The notes beneath the pieces are model-generated. The model searched no databases, was not told the DNA's origin, and was given only the letters and a program-made list of their open reading frames with translations. 64,000 nucleotides of DNA from Afifella sp. IM 167 (GTDB lineage: Bacteria > Pseudomonadota > Alphaproteobacteria > Rhizobiales > Afifellaceae). Both the position numbers and the translations under genes were made by a program. Location of the stretch: positions 186,001 through 250,000 of the forward strand of contig NZ_NSLC01000001.1 in NCBI RefSeq assembly GCF_020144925.1, given 5' to 3'. Numbering within the stretch: position 1 is the first letter of the stretch; each line of letters begins with the position of its first letter. This document shows positions 34,391 to 43,878 of the stretch, piece by piece.

Positions 34391-35215
34391 ATGCCGCTCT
34401 TGAATGCCAACTCCGATCCCTCCGACTGGGTCGAGCCGGATGACGTGCCGCGGCTGGTGGTCACCTACGGCGTGGAATCATCGACCTTCGGCGACTTCGA
34501 ACTGGAGCCCCACCGGCACGGCAAAGGTCAGATCCTGCTCGTGCAACGCGGCGCGCTGGCCTGCGAAGTCGAGGGCGGCTTGTGGATCGTGCCGCCGCGC
34601 AGCGCCATCTGGATCCCCGGCGGGGCTTTGCACGCGATCAAGGTCACGGGCGCGCTGGAGGGCTATGGCGCCTTTATCGCCAGCGATGCCGATCCACGAC
34701 TTCCAACCGCCTGCTGCGCCCTCTCGGCGACGCCCTTGCTGCGCGAACTCCTGGTCCGTGCCGCCCGCCTGCCGCTGCTCTATGAGGAAGGCGGCGCCAA
34801 TTCGCGGCTGCTGTCGGTACTGCTCGACGAACTGGTGATTGCCCGGGTCGAGGATCTGCATCTGCCGATGCCGACCGATCCGCGGTTGCGCCAGATCCTC
34901 GATGGGATGCTTGCCGCGCCGGGGGACCGGGGAACGCTGGCGACATGGGCGGCCCGCGCCGGCCTCAGCGAACGCACGCTGCTGCGCCTGATCAAGCGTG
35001 AGACCGGCATGAGCTTTGGCCGCTGGCGCCAGCAACTGGGCATCGTGTTGGCGGTCAAATGGATGGCGGGCGGCGCGACGATCCAGCAGGTCGCCGCCGA
35101 CCTCGGCTACGAAAGCGGACCGAGCTTCGTCACGATGTTCAAAAGGGCCCTCGGCACGCCGCCCGGCCGCTACATGGCCGAGCGCTACACGGCCAAAGCC
35201 GCGACGGGCAATTGA
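34391..35215 (+). CDS. AraC-family transcriptional regulator with cupin sensor
   Basis: A 274-residue regulator: N-terminal cupin (PHRHGKGQILLVQRGAL) and two C-terminal helix-turn-helix motifs (ATWAARAGLSERTLLRLIK; IQQVAADLGYESGPSFVTMF). This is the RhaS/YdeO-like class whose genes often sit beside small redox or efflux genes they control. It is divergent to the methyltransferase gene. The last codons (ERYTAKAAT) reappear as a stray copy 1.7 kb downstream. Confidence 0.9.
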   Translation: MPLLNANSDPSDWVEPDDVPRLVVTYGVESSTFGDFELEPHRHGKGQILLVQRGALACEVEGGLWIVPPRSAIWIPGGALHAIKVTGALEGYGAFIASDADPRLPTACCALSATPLLRELLVRAARLPLLYEEGGANSRLLSVLLDELVIARVEDLHLPMPTDPRLRQILDGMLAAPGDRGTLATWAARAGLSERTLLRLIKRETGMSFGRWRQQLGIVLAVKWMAGGATIQQVAADLGYESGPSFVTMFKRALGTPPGRYMAERYTAKAATGN

Positions 35216-35250
35216 CCAGGCGGAGGGCGCGAGCGGCTATCGCCGCCCGC

Positions 35251-36195
35251 CTAGGCGGTGACGCGAGCCACCTGGCTTTGCGAACCGTGCAACTCGGGCG
35301 CGATCGCGCGTATGAGCTCGGAAACCAGCATCACGGCCGGATCCATGTCGGTGCGGCCGTGCCGGACGAGATACAGTGACACCGGTTCGAGGGTGATCGG
35401 CACGGGACGTTGGGTCAGGTGCTGGGCGGCGGCGGAGACCATCACGCCGGCCGGGAACGCGCCCAGCAAATCGGTTTCGCGCAGCAGTTCCAGCGCAACC
35501 AGGAAGGTGGGTGCAACGGTGGCGACGCGGCGCTGACGTCCGATGCGGGCAAGCGGGGCATCGACCGACCCCGCTTTGTCTCCACGGCCGGAGACGACGA
35601 CATGGGGGAATGCCAGCCAGCCGTCGAGGTCCAGTTTCGCCGCCGCGGCCAGCGGATGCTCGCGTCGCATCACGACGGTATATGGGTACAGGCCCAGCGG
35701 CTCCGTCCGCAGCGACACGCCGGCGACTGACGCGACGGTGACGACGAGGTCCACCTCCCCGCGCTCGAGCCGCATGACTTCATCACCGGCATGCCAGGGG
35801 TGGAAGATCAGGTCGATGCCGGGCGCGCGCTTGGCCAGTTCCGCGGTCAGGATACCGCTGAGCGCAGCGGCGGGAACGTCAGACACGACGAGGCGAACCG
35901 CCCCGCGCAGCTCGGCCAGGTCTGGCGGCCCGGCCGCCACGATGCCGGCCAGTTCGGCGAGCGCGGCGCGCAGCGGCTCGCGCATGGCATCGGCGCGCGG
36001 CGTTCGGCGCATCCCGTTCGGCGGCGCGCGCACCAGCAGCGGATCGTCGAACAGCGCCCGCGCCCGTGCGAGCGCATTCGATGCGGCCGGCTGGGAAAGC
36101 CCGAGTCGCTCGGCAGCCCGGCCCACATGCGCTTCGTCCAGAAGCGCATCCACGATCACGAGCAGGTTCAGGTCGATGCTACGGAGCTTCACCAC
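35251..36195 (-). CDS. LysR-family transcriptional regulator
   Basis: A 314-residue LysR protein of the NodD/LinR-like class: KLRSIDLNLLVIVDALLDEA then LGLSQPAASNALARAR for DNA binding, and an effector domain to the end. The start is doubtful; GTG 36195 gives the family's usual N-terminus, a TTG seven codons earlier is possible. It is divergent to the flavodoxin-fold quinone reductase, with 83 bases between, and so most likely controls it. Confidence 0.86.
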   Translation of the reverse strand: MVKLRSIDLNLLVIVDALLDEAHVGRAAERLGLSQPAASNALARARALFDDPLLVRAPPNGMRRTPRADAMREPLRAALAELAGIVAAGPPDLAELRGAVRLVVSDVPAAALSGILTAELAKRAPGIDLIFHPWHAGDEVMRLERGEVDLVVTVASVAGVSLRTEPLGLYPYTVVMRREHPLAAAAKLDLDGWLAFPHVVVSGRGDKAGSVDAPLARIGRQRRVATVAPTFLVALELLRETDLLGAFPAGVMVSAAAQHLTQRPVPITLEPVSLYLVRHGRTDMDPAVMLVSELIRAIAPELHGSQSQVARVTA

Positions 36196-36278
36196 ATGAA
36201 TGGCATACCATAACAAACATCATTTGGACGAACATTTGCCGAGACGCCATCTGCCTGGGCTTCAAGGAGGCGTCCATC

Positions 36279-36836
36279 ATGAAAACCGTAGTGCTGCTTG
36301 CCCATCCCGAGTTTGCCGCATCCCGCGCCAACCGTGCATTGCTTGCCGGGCTGGATGACCTGCCCGGCATGGAAATCACCGACCTCTATGCCCTCTACCC
36401 CGATGGCAAGATCGACTACGCGCTCGAGCGAGAGCGGGTGCTGCGGGCCGACCGGCTGGTGCTGCAATTCCCGCTCTTCTGGTATTCGACCCCGCCTTTG
36501 CTGAAGCATTGGCAGGATACGGTCCTCACACCCCTCTTCTATCTCGAGCCGGACATAGCCGCAGCGACGACGGGTCTGCCGATCCTGACGGCCATCACGA
36601 CAGGAGGACCTTCGGCGAACTACCGGCTGGAGGGCGCCACCGGAAACACCGTCGAGGGCCTGCTTGCGCCGCTCATAGCCACGGCGCGGCGATGCGGCTG
36701 GCTGTGGCAGGCGCCATTCGCCCTGCACGACGTGCGCAACCTCGATGATGCCGCACTCGCGCAGGCCGGCGAGGCCTATCGCTCCAGGATCCGATCGGCA
36801 CCGACGCGGGAGCGGCAACTGGAAGTTCTGGCGTGA
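36279..36836 (+). CDS. NAD(P)H:quinone oxidoreductase, flavodoxin-like fold
   Basis: A 185-residue FMN/FAD flavoprotein of the NQO1/KefF/MdaB group. LAHPEFAASRANRALLAGL is the phosphate-binding start, LQFPLFWYSTPPLLKHWQD the isoalloxazine loop, and TTGGPSANY the second loop. AAGGAGG lies nine bases before ATG 36279. It makes two-electron reductions of quinones, typically for detoxification, and is divergent to a LysR gene, the common inducible arrangement. Confidence 0.9.
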   Translation: MKTVVLLAHPEFAASRANRALLAGLDDLPGMEITDLYALYPDGKIDYALERERVLRADRLVLQFPLFWYSTPPLLKHWQDTVLTPLFYLEPDIAAATTGLPILTAITTGGPSANYRLEGATGNTVEGLLAPLIATARRCGWLWQAPFALHDVRNLDDAALAQAGEAYRSRIRSAPTRERQLEVLA

Positions 36837-36889
36837 GAGCTGGCGAGGCTGTCGTTCCGCGAAGAACGACAGGGAAGAGCGGAGACGGC

Positions 36890-36915
36890 GAGCGTTACAC
36901 GGCCAAAGCTGCGAC
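36890..36915. repeat. stray copy of the AraC gene's 3' end
   Basis: 26 bases match 35180-35205 at 24 positions; both differences are third-codon changes in ERYTAKAAT, so this derived from coding sequence. No other part of an AraC gene is present here. It marks a rearranged stretch with the transposase remnant next to it. Confidence 0.6.
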
Positions 36916-37040
36916 CACGTGCGCAGCGGCAGGCATCACACCGCCAGCAGAAAGCTGAGATGGGTGGAGGCCGGGCAGACCGAAGACGGGTTGCCCGTCT
37001 AGAGGCTGGCGCGCGCTCAAAAGTGATTGAAGCTCCGCAT

Positions 37041-37213
37041 GGAATTCTTCTGGCGGACGCCCGATGGGCGAAGATGGAACCGCATTGCCCGGGCAAGACG
37101 ACTGATCCCTGCCGAAGCCGGAGCGGCAATCGGCTCTTCGTCGAGGTGGTTCCTGAAAATCGTGTGAACCGCCAGCCCCTGGCGAGACATGCCAGCCTGC
37201 TTCGGCAACTCGG
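37041..37213 (+). pseudogene. IS5-family transposase N-terminal remnant
   Basis: The reading LLADARWAKMEPHCPGKTTD then NRLFVEVV matches the N-terminus of IS5-type transposases. A one-base insertion near 37150 shifts the frame, after which FLKIV-stop-TASPWRDMPACFGNSD continues the match with an in-frame TGA; then it ends. No inverted ends are recognisable. The remaining parts of the 565-base gap (36837-37401) hold the 26-base AraC copy and nothing else I can support. Confidence 0.65.
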
Positions 37214-37401
37214 ACTAAGCCGCATTTGAACCTGGGTCGGAAATTCTGGACACGCCCACTTCAACCGGCCGCTCCTCGCTCCGGCTCCATCAGAGCGTGT
37301 TCGAGATGGGGATCCGAGAGATGGCGGCAGAACATCACCTGCCTGCTTCCTTGACCCAGACTTTTGCATTCGCAGCTGCAGATAATCGGCTCACCCGCCG
37401 G

Positions 37402-38406
37402 TTATGGTTGCCTCGTCTGGGGTGTACCAGTCTCGGACTTCGCCAGCGCCACTGCGGTTTCCTGAGTGTTTTCAAGCGTTGCTTGAACGTCGGGGCGCAC
37501 CCCGACACCCTCCCAGTTGCTCCGCGTAACTGGATTTTCGGCCCGACCCGTCGGCACAACGGCAAAGAAGTCCGAACCTAGTTCACGAAGCCCGCCCGGA
37601 TTGGCACCACCGCGTGTGACCGTGCCGACGACGATCGCCCGCCGAAGGGCCTGCAAGTCGTATGCGAATTCCTCGCCCGCCGAATAGGTCTTCGGACCGA
37701 CCAGAACGTAGACCGGTTTGCCGAGGTAATGCACGGGCGTCGGCGAACTCCAGAAAGCTTCCGTTCTGAACGTCAACGTCCCGCGATTGCGCCAGATGAG
37801 GTCGTTGATATGGACGCGCGCACCTTCATCGAGAAAGAAGCTGACGAGGTAGGCAACGGATGCTGGGTGGCCGCCGCCATTCTCGCGCATGTCGATGAGC
37901 AGGGCGGCGGTGTCCGACACGCTGCGCATGGCCTTGTCGGCCGCTGGTTTGAAGGTATCGGGCGGAACGAACCGGCTGAGGTGGATGTAGCCGATATTCC
38001 CGTCAAGCCGCTTCACCTCGAAGCCGGCTTCGTCCGTGCCGCCGGACGCTGATCGATTGCCGAACGGCGATCCAAAGATCACGCGCAGATGGCTATCTTT
38101 CGTTATTTCCCGGAGTTGTGCGGTCAGCTTTGCGGCAAACCGTTCGGGATCGGTCACCTCGGCATAGACATGTTCCGCCAGCGCGTTTTCCAGTGTCTCG
38201 GCCGCCAGAGCACCCTTCTCCGGGAAGACGTAGCCTTCGCGCAACTCCGCGACGATGCCTCCGATTGTCGTGCTCACCGTCGCTCGATCCAGTGTAGCGC
38301 CTTGTGCCGTGCTGGGAGATACGTCTGCTTTCGCGGCGCTTGCTGCCATGAATGCGAAAATCACCGCGCAGCATGTTGCCAGGAACAGCGGTCGATAGCC
38401 TGCCAT
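37402..38406 (-). CDS. secreted S41-family (IRBP-type) peptidase
   Basis: A 334-residue exported protein with a Sec signal peptide (core 8-24, cleavage after AKA near 27). A short N-terminal helical bundle precedes the S41 catalytic fold: DMRENGGGHPASVAYL and KTYSAGEEF with the nucleophile Ser at about 242. AAAGGG lies seven bases before the ATG. No PDZ domain is visible, as in the tricorn/IRBP branch rather than CtpA. It likely trims peptides in the periplasm; the target is unknown. Confidence 0.85.
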   Translation of the reverse strand: MAGYRPLFLATCCAVIFAFMAASAAKADVSPSTAQGATLDRATVSTTIGGIVAELREGYVFPEKGALAAETLENALAEHVYAEVTDPERFAAKLTAQLREITKDSHLRVIFGSPFGNRSASGGTDEAGFEVKRLDGNIGYIHLSRFVPPDTFKPAADKAMRSVSDTAALLIDMRENGGGHPASVAYLVSFFLDEGARVHINDLIWRNRGTLTFRTEAFWSSPTPVHYLGKPVYVLVGPKTYSAGEEFAYDLQALRRAIVVGTVTRGGANPGGLRELGSDFFAVVPTGRAENPVTRSNWEGVGVRPDVQATLENTQETAVALAKSETGTPQTRQP

Positions 38407-38431
38407 TGAAACCCTTTCGGCTTGCGAGAAC

Positions 38432-38584
38432 CTACATTAAAACCAGATCCAAATTCTTGTTATTTTTATGAATTTTGATTTTACTTACAAGCACCCTATT
38501 TCCCATGTCGACATCAAGAACATCGCCTTCTCTCTGAAATAACTCAGCAACGATTGCCTGCGATGCGGCAACGCATGGGGTCAT
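38432..38584 (-). CDS. possible 50-residue protein, translationally coupled
   Basis: The ATG overlaps the transglycosylase stop as ATGA, the same coupling used by true operons in this window. The predicted peptide is soluble, with an acidic middle (REGDVLDVDMGNR) and a basic end (KIKIHKNNKN). The DNA is AT-rich compared with its neighbours, unlike typical genes here. No family is recognised. It may be a real short gene, a decayed gene end, or chance. The rest of the 38407-38580 gap holds only AT-rich DNA. Confidence 0.35.
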   Translation of the reverse strand: MTPCVAASQAIVAELFQREGDVLDVDMGNRVLVSKIKIHKNNKNLDLVLM

Positions 38585-39240
38585 TGCCGGCACCCATCGA
38601 GCCAAACATCCGAAAAGCCCGCAGGCGCACAAGCTCCGGCTGCCAGACGCTGGATACGGGCCACCCGTTCGTCGAGCCTGGCATCGCTTCCAACGAGATC
38701 GTAGGAGGCCGGCGCAATCAGCACCGCCGCGAGCCGGATGAACTCGGCTTCGGTCAGTTCGGCTGGAGGCCGCCCATAGATCGCTGAGCTTGCCGAAAAA
38801 AAGCCGACCATCCAGCCATTGGGGCCGTTGCCCATTTGCAGCGTCTCCAGCCACAGGGCAAGGATCTGCTCCTTGGAAAGACTTCTCTCCAGCCCAAGCG
38901 CATAGCCGGTCTGGCGTATCTTACCGATGCCGGGATGAAACTCCTCAAAGGCGAGCCGTTTTGCTGCCGATTGGGTGATCGTGGTCAAGCCGGCGCCCGG
39001 GCTCGAGAAATCCACTCCGGAATGCGTTGAAAAATTCGGGTCTTCGACCGCAAGCAGGATAGCCCGGTGTGCCGCCCCCAGGGAGTCACCACCGCTACCT
39101 TGAGCAATCAGTGCATCGGCACGAGCGCGCAAGCCCTCGGCATCCGATACCGCATCCCAGTATCCCTTGGCGCCATAACCCACGAGGCCAATCAGCAAAA
39201 GAGCGAATACGATGCCCAAATACTTCAATATCCGCATCAT
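38581..39240 (-). CDS. short GT51 peptidoglycan transglycosylase
   Basis: A 219-residue protein with an N-terminal membrane anchor (about 5-27) and a GT51 domain: AVEDPNFSTHSG with catalytic Glu66, TTITQSAAKRLAF, and LERSLSKEQILALWLE. It has no transpeptidase domain, like MtgA, but is somewhat shorter, and the usual GGSTITQQ is degenerate (AGLTTITQS). It would polymerise glycan strands from lipid II at the periplasmic face. No ribosome site is evident; two ATGs stand in tandem. Confidence 0.8.
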   Translation of the reverse strand: MMRILKYLGIVFALLLIGLVGYGAKGYWDAVSDAEGLRARADALIAQGSGGDSLGAAHRAILLAVEDPNFSTHSGVDFSSPGAGLTTITQSAAKRLAFEEFHPGIGKIRQTGYALGLERSLSKEQILALWLETLQMGNGPNGWMVGFFSASSAIYGRPPAELTEAEFIRLAAVLIAPASYDLVGSDARLDERVARIQRLAAGACAPAGFSDVWLDGCRQ

Positions 39241-39278
39241 TCGATCTACTTATCCTAGGTACCGCAGGCTTGTATCCG

Positions 39279-40862
39279 TCACTCCCACTCGATCGTGCCG
39301 GGCGGCTTCGAGGTCACGTCGTAGACGACGCGGTTGATGCCCTTCACCTCGTTGATGATGCGCGTCGCGGCCGCGCCGAGGAAGTCCATGTCGAAGTGGA
39401 AGAAATCGGCCGTCATGCCGTCGACGGAGGTGACGGCTCTGAGGGCACAGACGAAATCATAGGTGCGCGCATCCCCCATCACGCCGACGGTCTGCACCGG
39501 CAGGAGCACGGCAAAGGCCTGCCAGATGGCATCGTAGAGGCCGGCCTTGCGGATCTCGTCGAGATAGACCGCGTCGGCCTTCCTGAGGATATCGAGCTTC
39601 TCGCGCGTCACCCCGCCCGGGCAGCGGATGGCGAGCCCCGGCCCCGGGAAGGGATGGCGCCCGACGAAGCTTTCGGGCAGGCCGAGCTCGCGGCCGAGCG
39701 CCCTCACCTCGTCCTTGAAGAGCATGCGGAGCGGCTCGACGAGCTTGAGGTTCATCCGCTCCGGCAGGCCGCCGACATTGTGGTGCGACTTGATCGTCAC
39801 CGAGGGGCCGCCGGTGAAGGAGACCGATTCGATCACGTCCGGATAGAGCGTGCCCTGGGCAAGGAATTCCGGCGCCGCGCCCCCATCCTGGCCGAGCTTC
39901 TTCGCCTCCGCCTCGAAGGTCTCGATGAAGAGCCGGCCGATGGTCTTGCGCTTGGCCTCCGGGTCCGCCTCCCCTTCCAGAGCGGAGAGGAAGGTGTCCT
40001 CGGCGCGCACATGCACGAGCGGGATGTTGTAGTGGTCGCGAAACAGCGAGACGACCTCCTCGCCCTCCCCAAGCCGCATCAGCCCGTGGTCGACGAAGAT
40101 GCAGGTGAGCTGCTCGCCGATCGCCTCGTGGATGAGGACGGCCGCCACGGAGGAATCGACGCCGCCCGACAGCCCGCAGATGACGCGGCTGGAACCGACC
40201 TCCTCGCGGATGCGGGCGATCGCCTCCTCGCGGAACGCCGCCATCGACCAGTCGCCGGAAAAGCCAGCGATCCGGTGCGCGAAGTTGGCAATGAGCCGCG
40301 CCCCGTCCGGCGTGTGCACCACCTCGGGATGGAACTGCACGCCATAGAGCTTCCGGGTTTCGTCGGCGATCGCGGCGAAGGGCGCCCCCTCGGAGGTGCC
40401 GATGACCCGAAAGCCTTCCGGGATGGCGGTGATCTTGTCGCCGTGGCTCATCCAGACCTGGTGGCGCGTGCCCTTTTCCCAGATGCCGGCAAAGAGCGGC
40501 GAGGCTTCCTTCACTTCCACGAAGGCCCGGCCGAATTCTCGGTGGTCGGAGAGTTCCACGTCGCCGCCGAGCTGACGGCACATCGTCTGCTCGCCGTAGC
40601 AGATGCCGAGCACGGGAAGCCCCGCCTCGAAGATCGCCTGCGGCGCGCGCGGCGTGTCGGTGTCGGTCGTGCTCGCCGGGCTTCCTGAAAGGATCACGGC
40701 CTTCGGTTTCAGGCGGGCGAGCGCCTCTTCGGCCTTCTGGAAGGGAACGACTTCGGAGAAGACACCCGCCTCGCGCACCCGGCGCGCGATGAGCTGGGTC
40801 ACCTGCGAGCCGAAATCGACGATGAGGAGCGTGTCGTGCTGGACGGAAATGGGCTCTGTCAT
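39279..40862 (-). CDS. guaA: GMP synthase (glutamine-hydrolysing)
   Basis: A 527-residue GuaA. The class I glutamine amidotransferase domain has GICYGEQTM with the catalytic Cys; the ATP-pyrophosphatase domain has the P-loop LSGGVDSS; the dimerisation domain ends in the family's [11 protein letters not shown]. It converts XMP to GMP with glutamine and ATP. ATG 40862 is where family homology starts; the ribosome site is weak, and 12 in-frame codons lie ahead. Confidence 0.97.
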   Translation of the reverse strand: MTEPISVQHDTLLIVDFGSQVTQLIARRVREAGVFSEVVPFQKAEEALARLKPKAVILSGSPASTTDTDTPRAPQAIFEAGLPVLGICYGEQTMCRQLGGDVELSDHREFGRAFVEVKEASPLFAGIWEKGTRHQVWMSHGDKITAIPEGFRVIGTSEGAPFAAIADETRKLYGVQFHPEVVHTPDGARLIANFAHRIAGFSGDWSMAAFREEAIARIREEVGSSRVICGLSGGVDSSVAAVLIHEAIGEQLTCIFVDHGLMRLGEGEEVVSLFRDHYNIPLVHVRAEDTFLSALEGEADPEAKRKTIGRLFIETFEAEAKKLGQDGGAAPEFLAQGTLYPDVIESVSFTGGPSVTIKSHHNVGGLPERMNLKLVEPLRMLFKDEVRALGRELGLPESFVGRHPFPGPGLAIRCPGGVTREKLDILRKADAVYLDEIRKAGLYDAIWQAFAVLLPVQTVGVMGDARTYDFVCALRAVTSVDGMTADFFHFDMDFLGAAATRIINEVKGINRVVYDVTSKPPGTIEWE

Positions 40863-40921
40863 CGCAAGGCGTTTAGGCACAGAAGCCGCCCACCACAATA
40901 GGGCGAACGGCCCGTGACGCC

Positions 40922-41383
40922 CTATTCCAGAAAAAGCTTGAAGCCGGCATGGCTCCGGGTGAAGCCGAGCCGCTCGTAGAAGCGGTGCGCGTCGGTGCGG
41001 GCCGCGTTGGAGGTGAGGCTGATGGCGTTGGCTCCCGCCCTGCGCGCTTCCTCGATGGCGAAGCGCACCATCTGCGCGCCGATGCCTCCCCCGCGCAGAT
41101 CGGGCGCCACCTGCACCGCCTCCAGCACCGCCTTGATCGTGCCGCGATGCGGCAGCGAGCGGCGGATGCCGAGCTGGAAGGTGCCGACGACGCGCCCTTC
41201 CCGCTCGGCGACGTAGAGCGTCTCCTCCCCGCTCGCATCGATCGCGGCGAAGGCCGCCTCGTAGGCCGGAAACACCGCCGGATCGGTGGTATCTCCATGG
41301 CCGCCGAGCTGATCGGATGCGAAAAGCGCCACAAGATGAGGAAGATCCTCACTTTGTGCGGGACGAATGGAAAGGCCATGCAT
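40922..41383 (-). CDS. GNAT-family N-acetyltransferase
   Basis: A 153-residue acetyltransferase: [20 protein letters not shown] is the acetyl-CoA motif A, and [17 protein letters not shown] motif B. ATG 41383 gives the usual N-terminus, without a clear ribosome site. It converges with nothing and lies 59 bases upstream of guaA on the same strand. The acceptor amine is unknown. Confidence 0.85.
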   Translation of the reverse strand: MHGLSIRPAQSEDLPHLVALFASDQLGGHGDTTDPAVFPAYEAAFAAIDASGEETLYVAEREGRVVGTFQLGIRRSLPHRGTIKAVLEAVQVAPDLRGGGIGAQMVRFAIEEARRAGANAISLTSNAARTDAHRFYERLGFTRSHAGFKLFLE

Positions 41384-41572
41384 ACTTGAGCGCGAACCCC
41401 TTTTGTCTTTGCCAGCGCAATATCGCCGCAATACCTTCAAGCAGACACCTTTCTGCCGCAATCGCGCCACACGGCCGCCACGGCCCCGGCAAAACATCAG
41501 TCTGCTCGACGGCGTGCTTATGGCCAATTCCGGTTCAAGCCAACACCGCCGACGCTTTCAGGAACGAGACCG

Positions 41573-41635
41573 ATGGCATCTACTCCGAAGCCGGGCCCCA
41601 AGGATCCCAAGGGCGGCAAGGGCGGCAAGAAGTAA
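41573..41635 (+). CDS. possible 20-residue basic peptide gene
   Basis: ATG followed by 19 codons and TAA, encoding a Lys/Gly/Pro-rich peptide (MASTPKPGPKDPKGGKGGKK). AGGAACGAG is seven bases before the ATG, and an intrinsic terminator begins 27 bases after the stop, so the small frame has start and end signals of a real gene. The peptide would be disordered and nucleic-acid-like in charge. No family is recognised. The rest of 41384-41824 has no other gene I can support. Confidence 0.55.
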   Translation: MASTPKPGPKDPKGGKGGKK

Positions 41636-41662
41636 GCAATTTCAGCCCATTGATTCTCTTTG

Positions 41663-41695
41663 CGGCCATCCCTCGCGGGATGGCCGTTTTCGTTT
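41663..41695 (+). terminator. intrinsic terminator after the small peptide frame
   Basis: CGGCCATCCC, loop TCGC, GGGATGGCCG: a perfect ten-pair stem (41663-41672 with 41677-41686), followed by TTTTCGTTT. Confidence 0.9.
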
Positions 41696-41824
41696 GGGGC
41701 GCGGCGTCCTTCCGCTTGCCGCAACCGGCCGGGTGGACGCGTGCCTGAAGGGCGCGAGCCATCCCGGCACGATTGCCGGCGCGGGACTTGAACGCCCTTG
41801 CTTGAACGCCGTTGGGAGAAGCGT

Positions 41825-42178
41825 TCAGACGCCCGCGAGGCGGGCGCGCTTGCCCGCCATCTCGGCAAGGCCGATGGCACCGATGGCGAGGACCACATGC
41901 GCAAGCTGGAGCGACCACTGGCCGCCGCCCATCGCCGTGGTCAGCTGGGCATAGCCGACGATCGGCACGACAAGGCCGACGAGGAAGCCGGCGAGCGCGA
42001 TACCCTTTGCCGTGCCCATCGCCTTGAAGGACAGGAACCACAGGAGCAGCACGAAGATCGCTCCGACCGTCATGTGCAGATGGACGGGCATGGCGGCATA
42101 GCCGAGCCATCTGGCAATTCCGAGGGCAAGGGCGAAGAGCGCGCAGAGCCGCGCGCCCATCAGCATCGTCTTGGTCAT
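41825..42178 (-). CDS. small four-helix membrane protein of unknown function
   Basis: A 117-residue protein with four predicted membrane helices (about 8-28, 32-52, 58-80 and 88-108). GGAG is eight bases before the ATG. No catalytic motif or known family is recognised. It is followed at 42262 by gatB on the same strand upstream (83 bases), so it may ride on the gatB transcript. Confidence 0.75.
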   Translation of the reverse strand: MTKTMLMGARLCALFALALGIARWLGYAAMPVHLHMTVGAIFVLLLWFLSFKAMGTAKGIALAGFLVGLVVPIVGYAQLTTAMGGGQWSLQLAHVVLAIGAIGLAEMAGKRARLAGV

Positions 42179-42261
42179 GGTGTCACTCCGGTGTCGGTGT
42201 TGGCCGCGCCCGCGCCGGCCCGCCCGAAAGCGGGGGCCGCGCGGGGCGAGGGAAGGCCCGT

Positions 42262-43758
42262 CTACTCGATGCCGAGTTTCTCCTTCAGGAGCGCGTTGAC
42301 GGCCTGCGGATTGGCCTTGCCCTGGCTCGCCTTCATGACCTGCCCGACGAACCAGCCGATCATGGTGGGCTTCGCCTTGGCCTGCTCGACCTTGTCGGGA
42401 TTGGCGGCGATCACCTCCTCGACCAGCGCTTCGATGGCGCCGGTGTCGGTGACCTGCTTCATGCCCCGGCTTTCCACGATCTCGCGCGGCTCGCCGCCCT
42501 CGCCATAGGCGATCTCGAAGACGTCCTTGGCGATCTTGCCGGAGATCACCTCCTCCTTGAGCATGTCGAGGATCTGGCCGAGCTGGGCCGGCGAGACGGG
42601 CGCCTCGTCGATCGGCCTCCCGTCCTTGTTGAGCGCGCCGAGAAGGTCGTTGATCACCCAGTTCGCCGCCTGCTTGCCGTCGCGGCCCTCCGCGACCGCC
42701 TCGTAGTAATCGGCGATCGCCCGGTCGGAGGTGACGATGGAAGCGTCGTAGGCGCTGAGCCCGTAGGCCTCGATCAGCCGGTTGCGCCGGTCGTCCGGAA
42801 GCTCCGGCAGCCCGGCTTCGAGGTCCCGCACATAAGCCTCGTCGATCTCCAGCGGCAGTAGGTCCGGATCGGGGAAGTAGCGGTAGTCATGCGCCTCTTC
42901 CTTGGAGCGCATGGAACGCGTCTCGCCCTTGCCCGGATCGAAGAGTCGCGTCTCCTGGTCGATCGTGCCGCCATCCTCGATGATGCCGATCTGCCGCCGC
43001 GCCTCGTATTCGATCGCCTGGCCGGCGAAGCGGATGGAATTGACGTTCTTGATCTCGCAGCGCGTGCCGAAGGGCTCGCCCGGCCGGCGCACCGAGACGT
43101 TGACGTCGGCCCTGAGGTTGCCCTTCTCCATGTCCGCGTCGGAGGTCTTCAGGTAGCGCAGGATCGTCCTCAGCTTGGTGAGGTAAGCCTTCGCCTCCTC
43201 CGAGGATCTGAGGTCCGGCTTGGAGACGATCTCCATCAGCGCCACGCCCGAGCGGTTGAGGTCGACGAAGCTCATATCCTCATGCTGGTCGTGCAGCAAT
43301 TTGCCCGCATCCTGTTCCAGGTGCAACCGCTCGATGCCGATGCGGATCTCCTCGAACTCGCCCTTCTTGTCGGGCCCGACCTCCACCAGCATCTCGCCCT
43401 CGCCGACGATCGGCTGGTCGTACTGGGAGATCTGGTAGCCCTGCGGCAGGTCCGGATAGAAGTAGTTCTTGCGGGCGAAGACCGAGCGGTGGTTGATCTT
43501 CGCCTTGAGGCCGAGGCCGGTGCGCACGGCCTGCGCCACGCAGGCCTCGTTGATGACGGGCAGCATGCCGGGCATCGCCGCATCGACGAGGCTGACATTG
43601 TCGTTCGGATCGTTGCCGAAGGTGGTGGAGGCGCCAGAGAAGAGCTTTGCTTTCGAGGCGACCTGCGCGTGCACCTCCATGCCGATCACGACTTCCCAGT
43701 CGCCGGTGGCGCCGGGGATGAGGTTTTTCGGATTGGTGTTGCGGGTCTCGGCGATCAT
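42262..43758 (-). CDS. gatB: Asp/Glu-tRNA(Asn/Gln) amidotransferase subunit B
   Basis: A 498-residue GatB with the conserved kinase-like start ([19 protein letters not shown]), the CRIENx-like central stretch [20 protein letters not shown], and the C-terminal YqeY-like tail domain ([20 protein letters not shown]). It phosphorylates the Glu or Asp charged on tRNA, and GatA supplies ammonia. In this window it is separated from gatA and gatC by several unrelated genes. Confidence 0.97.
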   Translation of the reverse strand: MIAETRNTNPKNLIPGATGDWEVVIGMEVHAQVASKAKLFSGASTTFGNDPNDNVSLVDAAMPGMLPVINEACVAQAVRTGLGLKAKINHRSVFARKNYFYPDLPQGYQISQYDQPIVGEGEMLVEVGPDKKGEFEEIRIGIERLHLEQDAGKLLHDQHEDMSFVDLNRSGVALMEIVSKPDLRSSEEAKAYLTKLRTILRYLKTSDADMEKGNLRADVNVSVRRPGEPFGTRCEIKNVNSIRFAGQAIEYEARRQIGIIEDGGTIDQETRLFDPGKGETRSMRSKEEAHDYRYFPDPDLLPLEIDEAYVRDLEAGLPELPDDRRNRLIEAYGLSAYDASIVTSDRAIADYYEAVAEGRDGKQAANWVINDLLGALNKDGRPIDEAPVSPAQLGQILDMLKEEVISGKIAKDVFEIAYGEGGEPREIVESRGMKQVTDTGAIEALVEEVIAANPDKVEQAKAKPTMIGWFVGQVMKASQGKANPQAVNALLKEKLGIE

Positions 43759-43878
43759 CGGCGGGCGGCTCCTGTCTTCAGCCCGCTATAGACCACGCCT
43801 TTTGCGAGAGAAAGACCATGTCGCCGGAGCGACGGCAGACGCGCGCGCCGAGCGGCGCGGCCAGCTGCACAGACGGCG

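Noticed and set aside
36776-37369. 197-codon minus-strand frame in the IS-remnant gap
   Set aside because: Opposite the transposase remnant and the quinone-reductase end; Arg/Ser-rich noise without domains.
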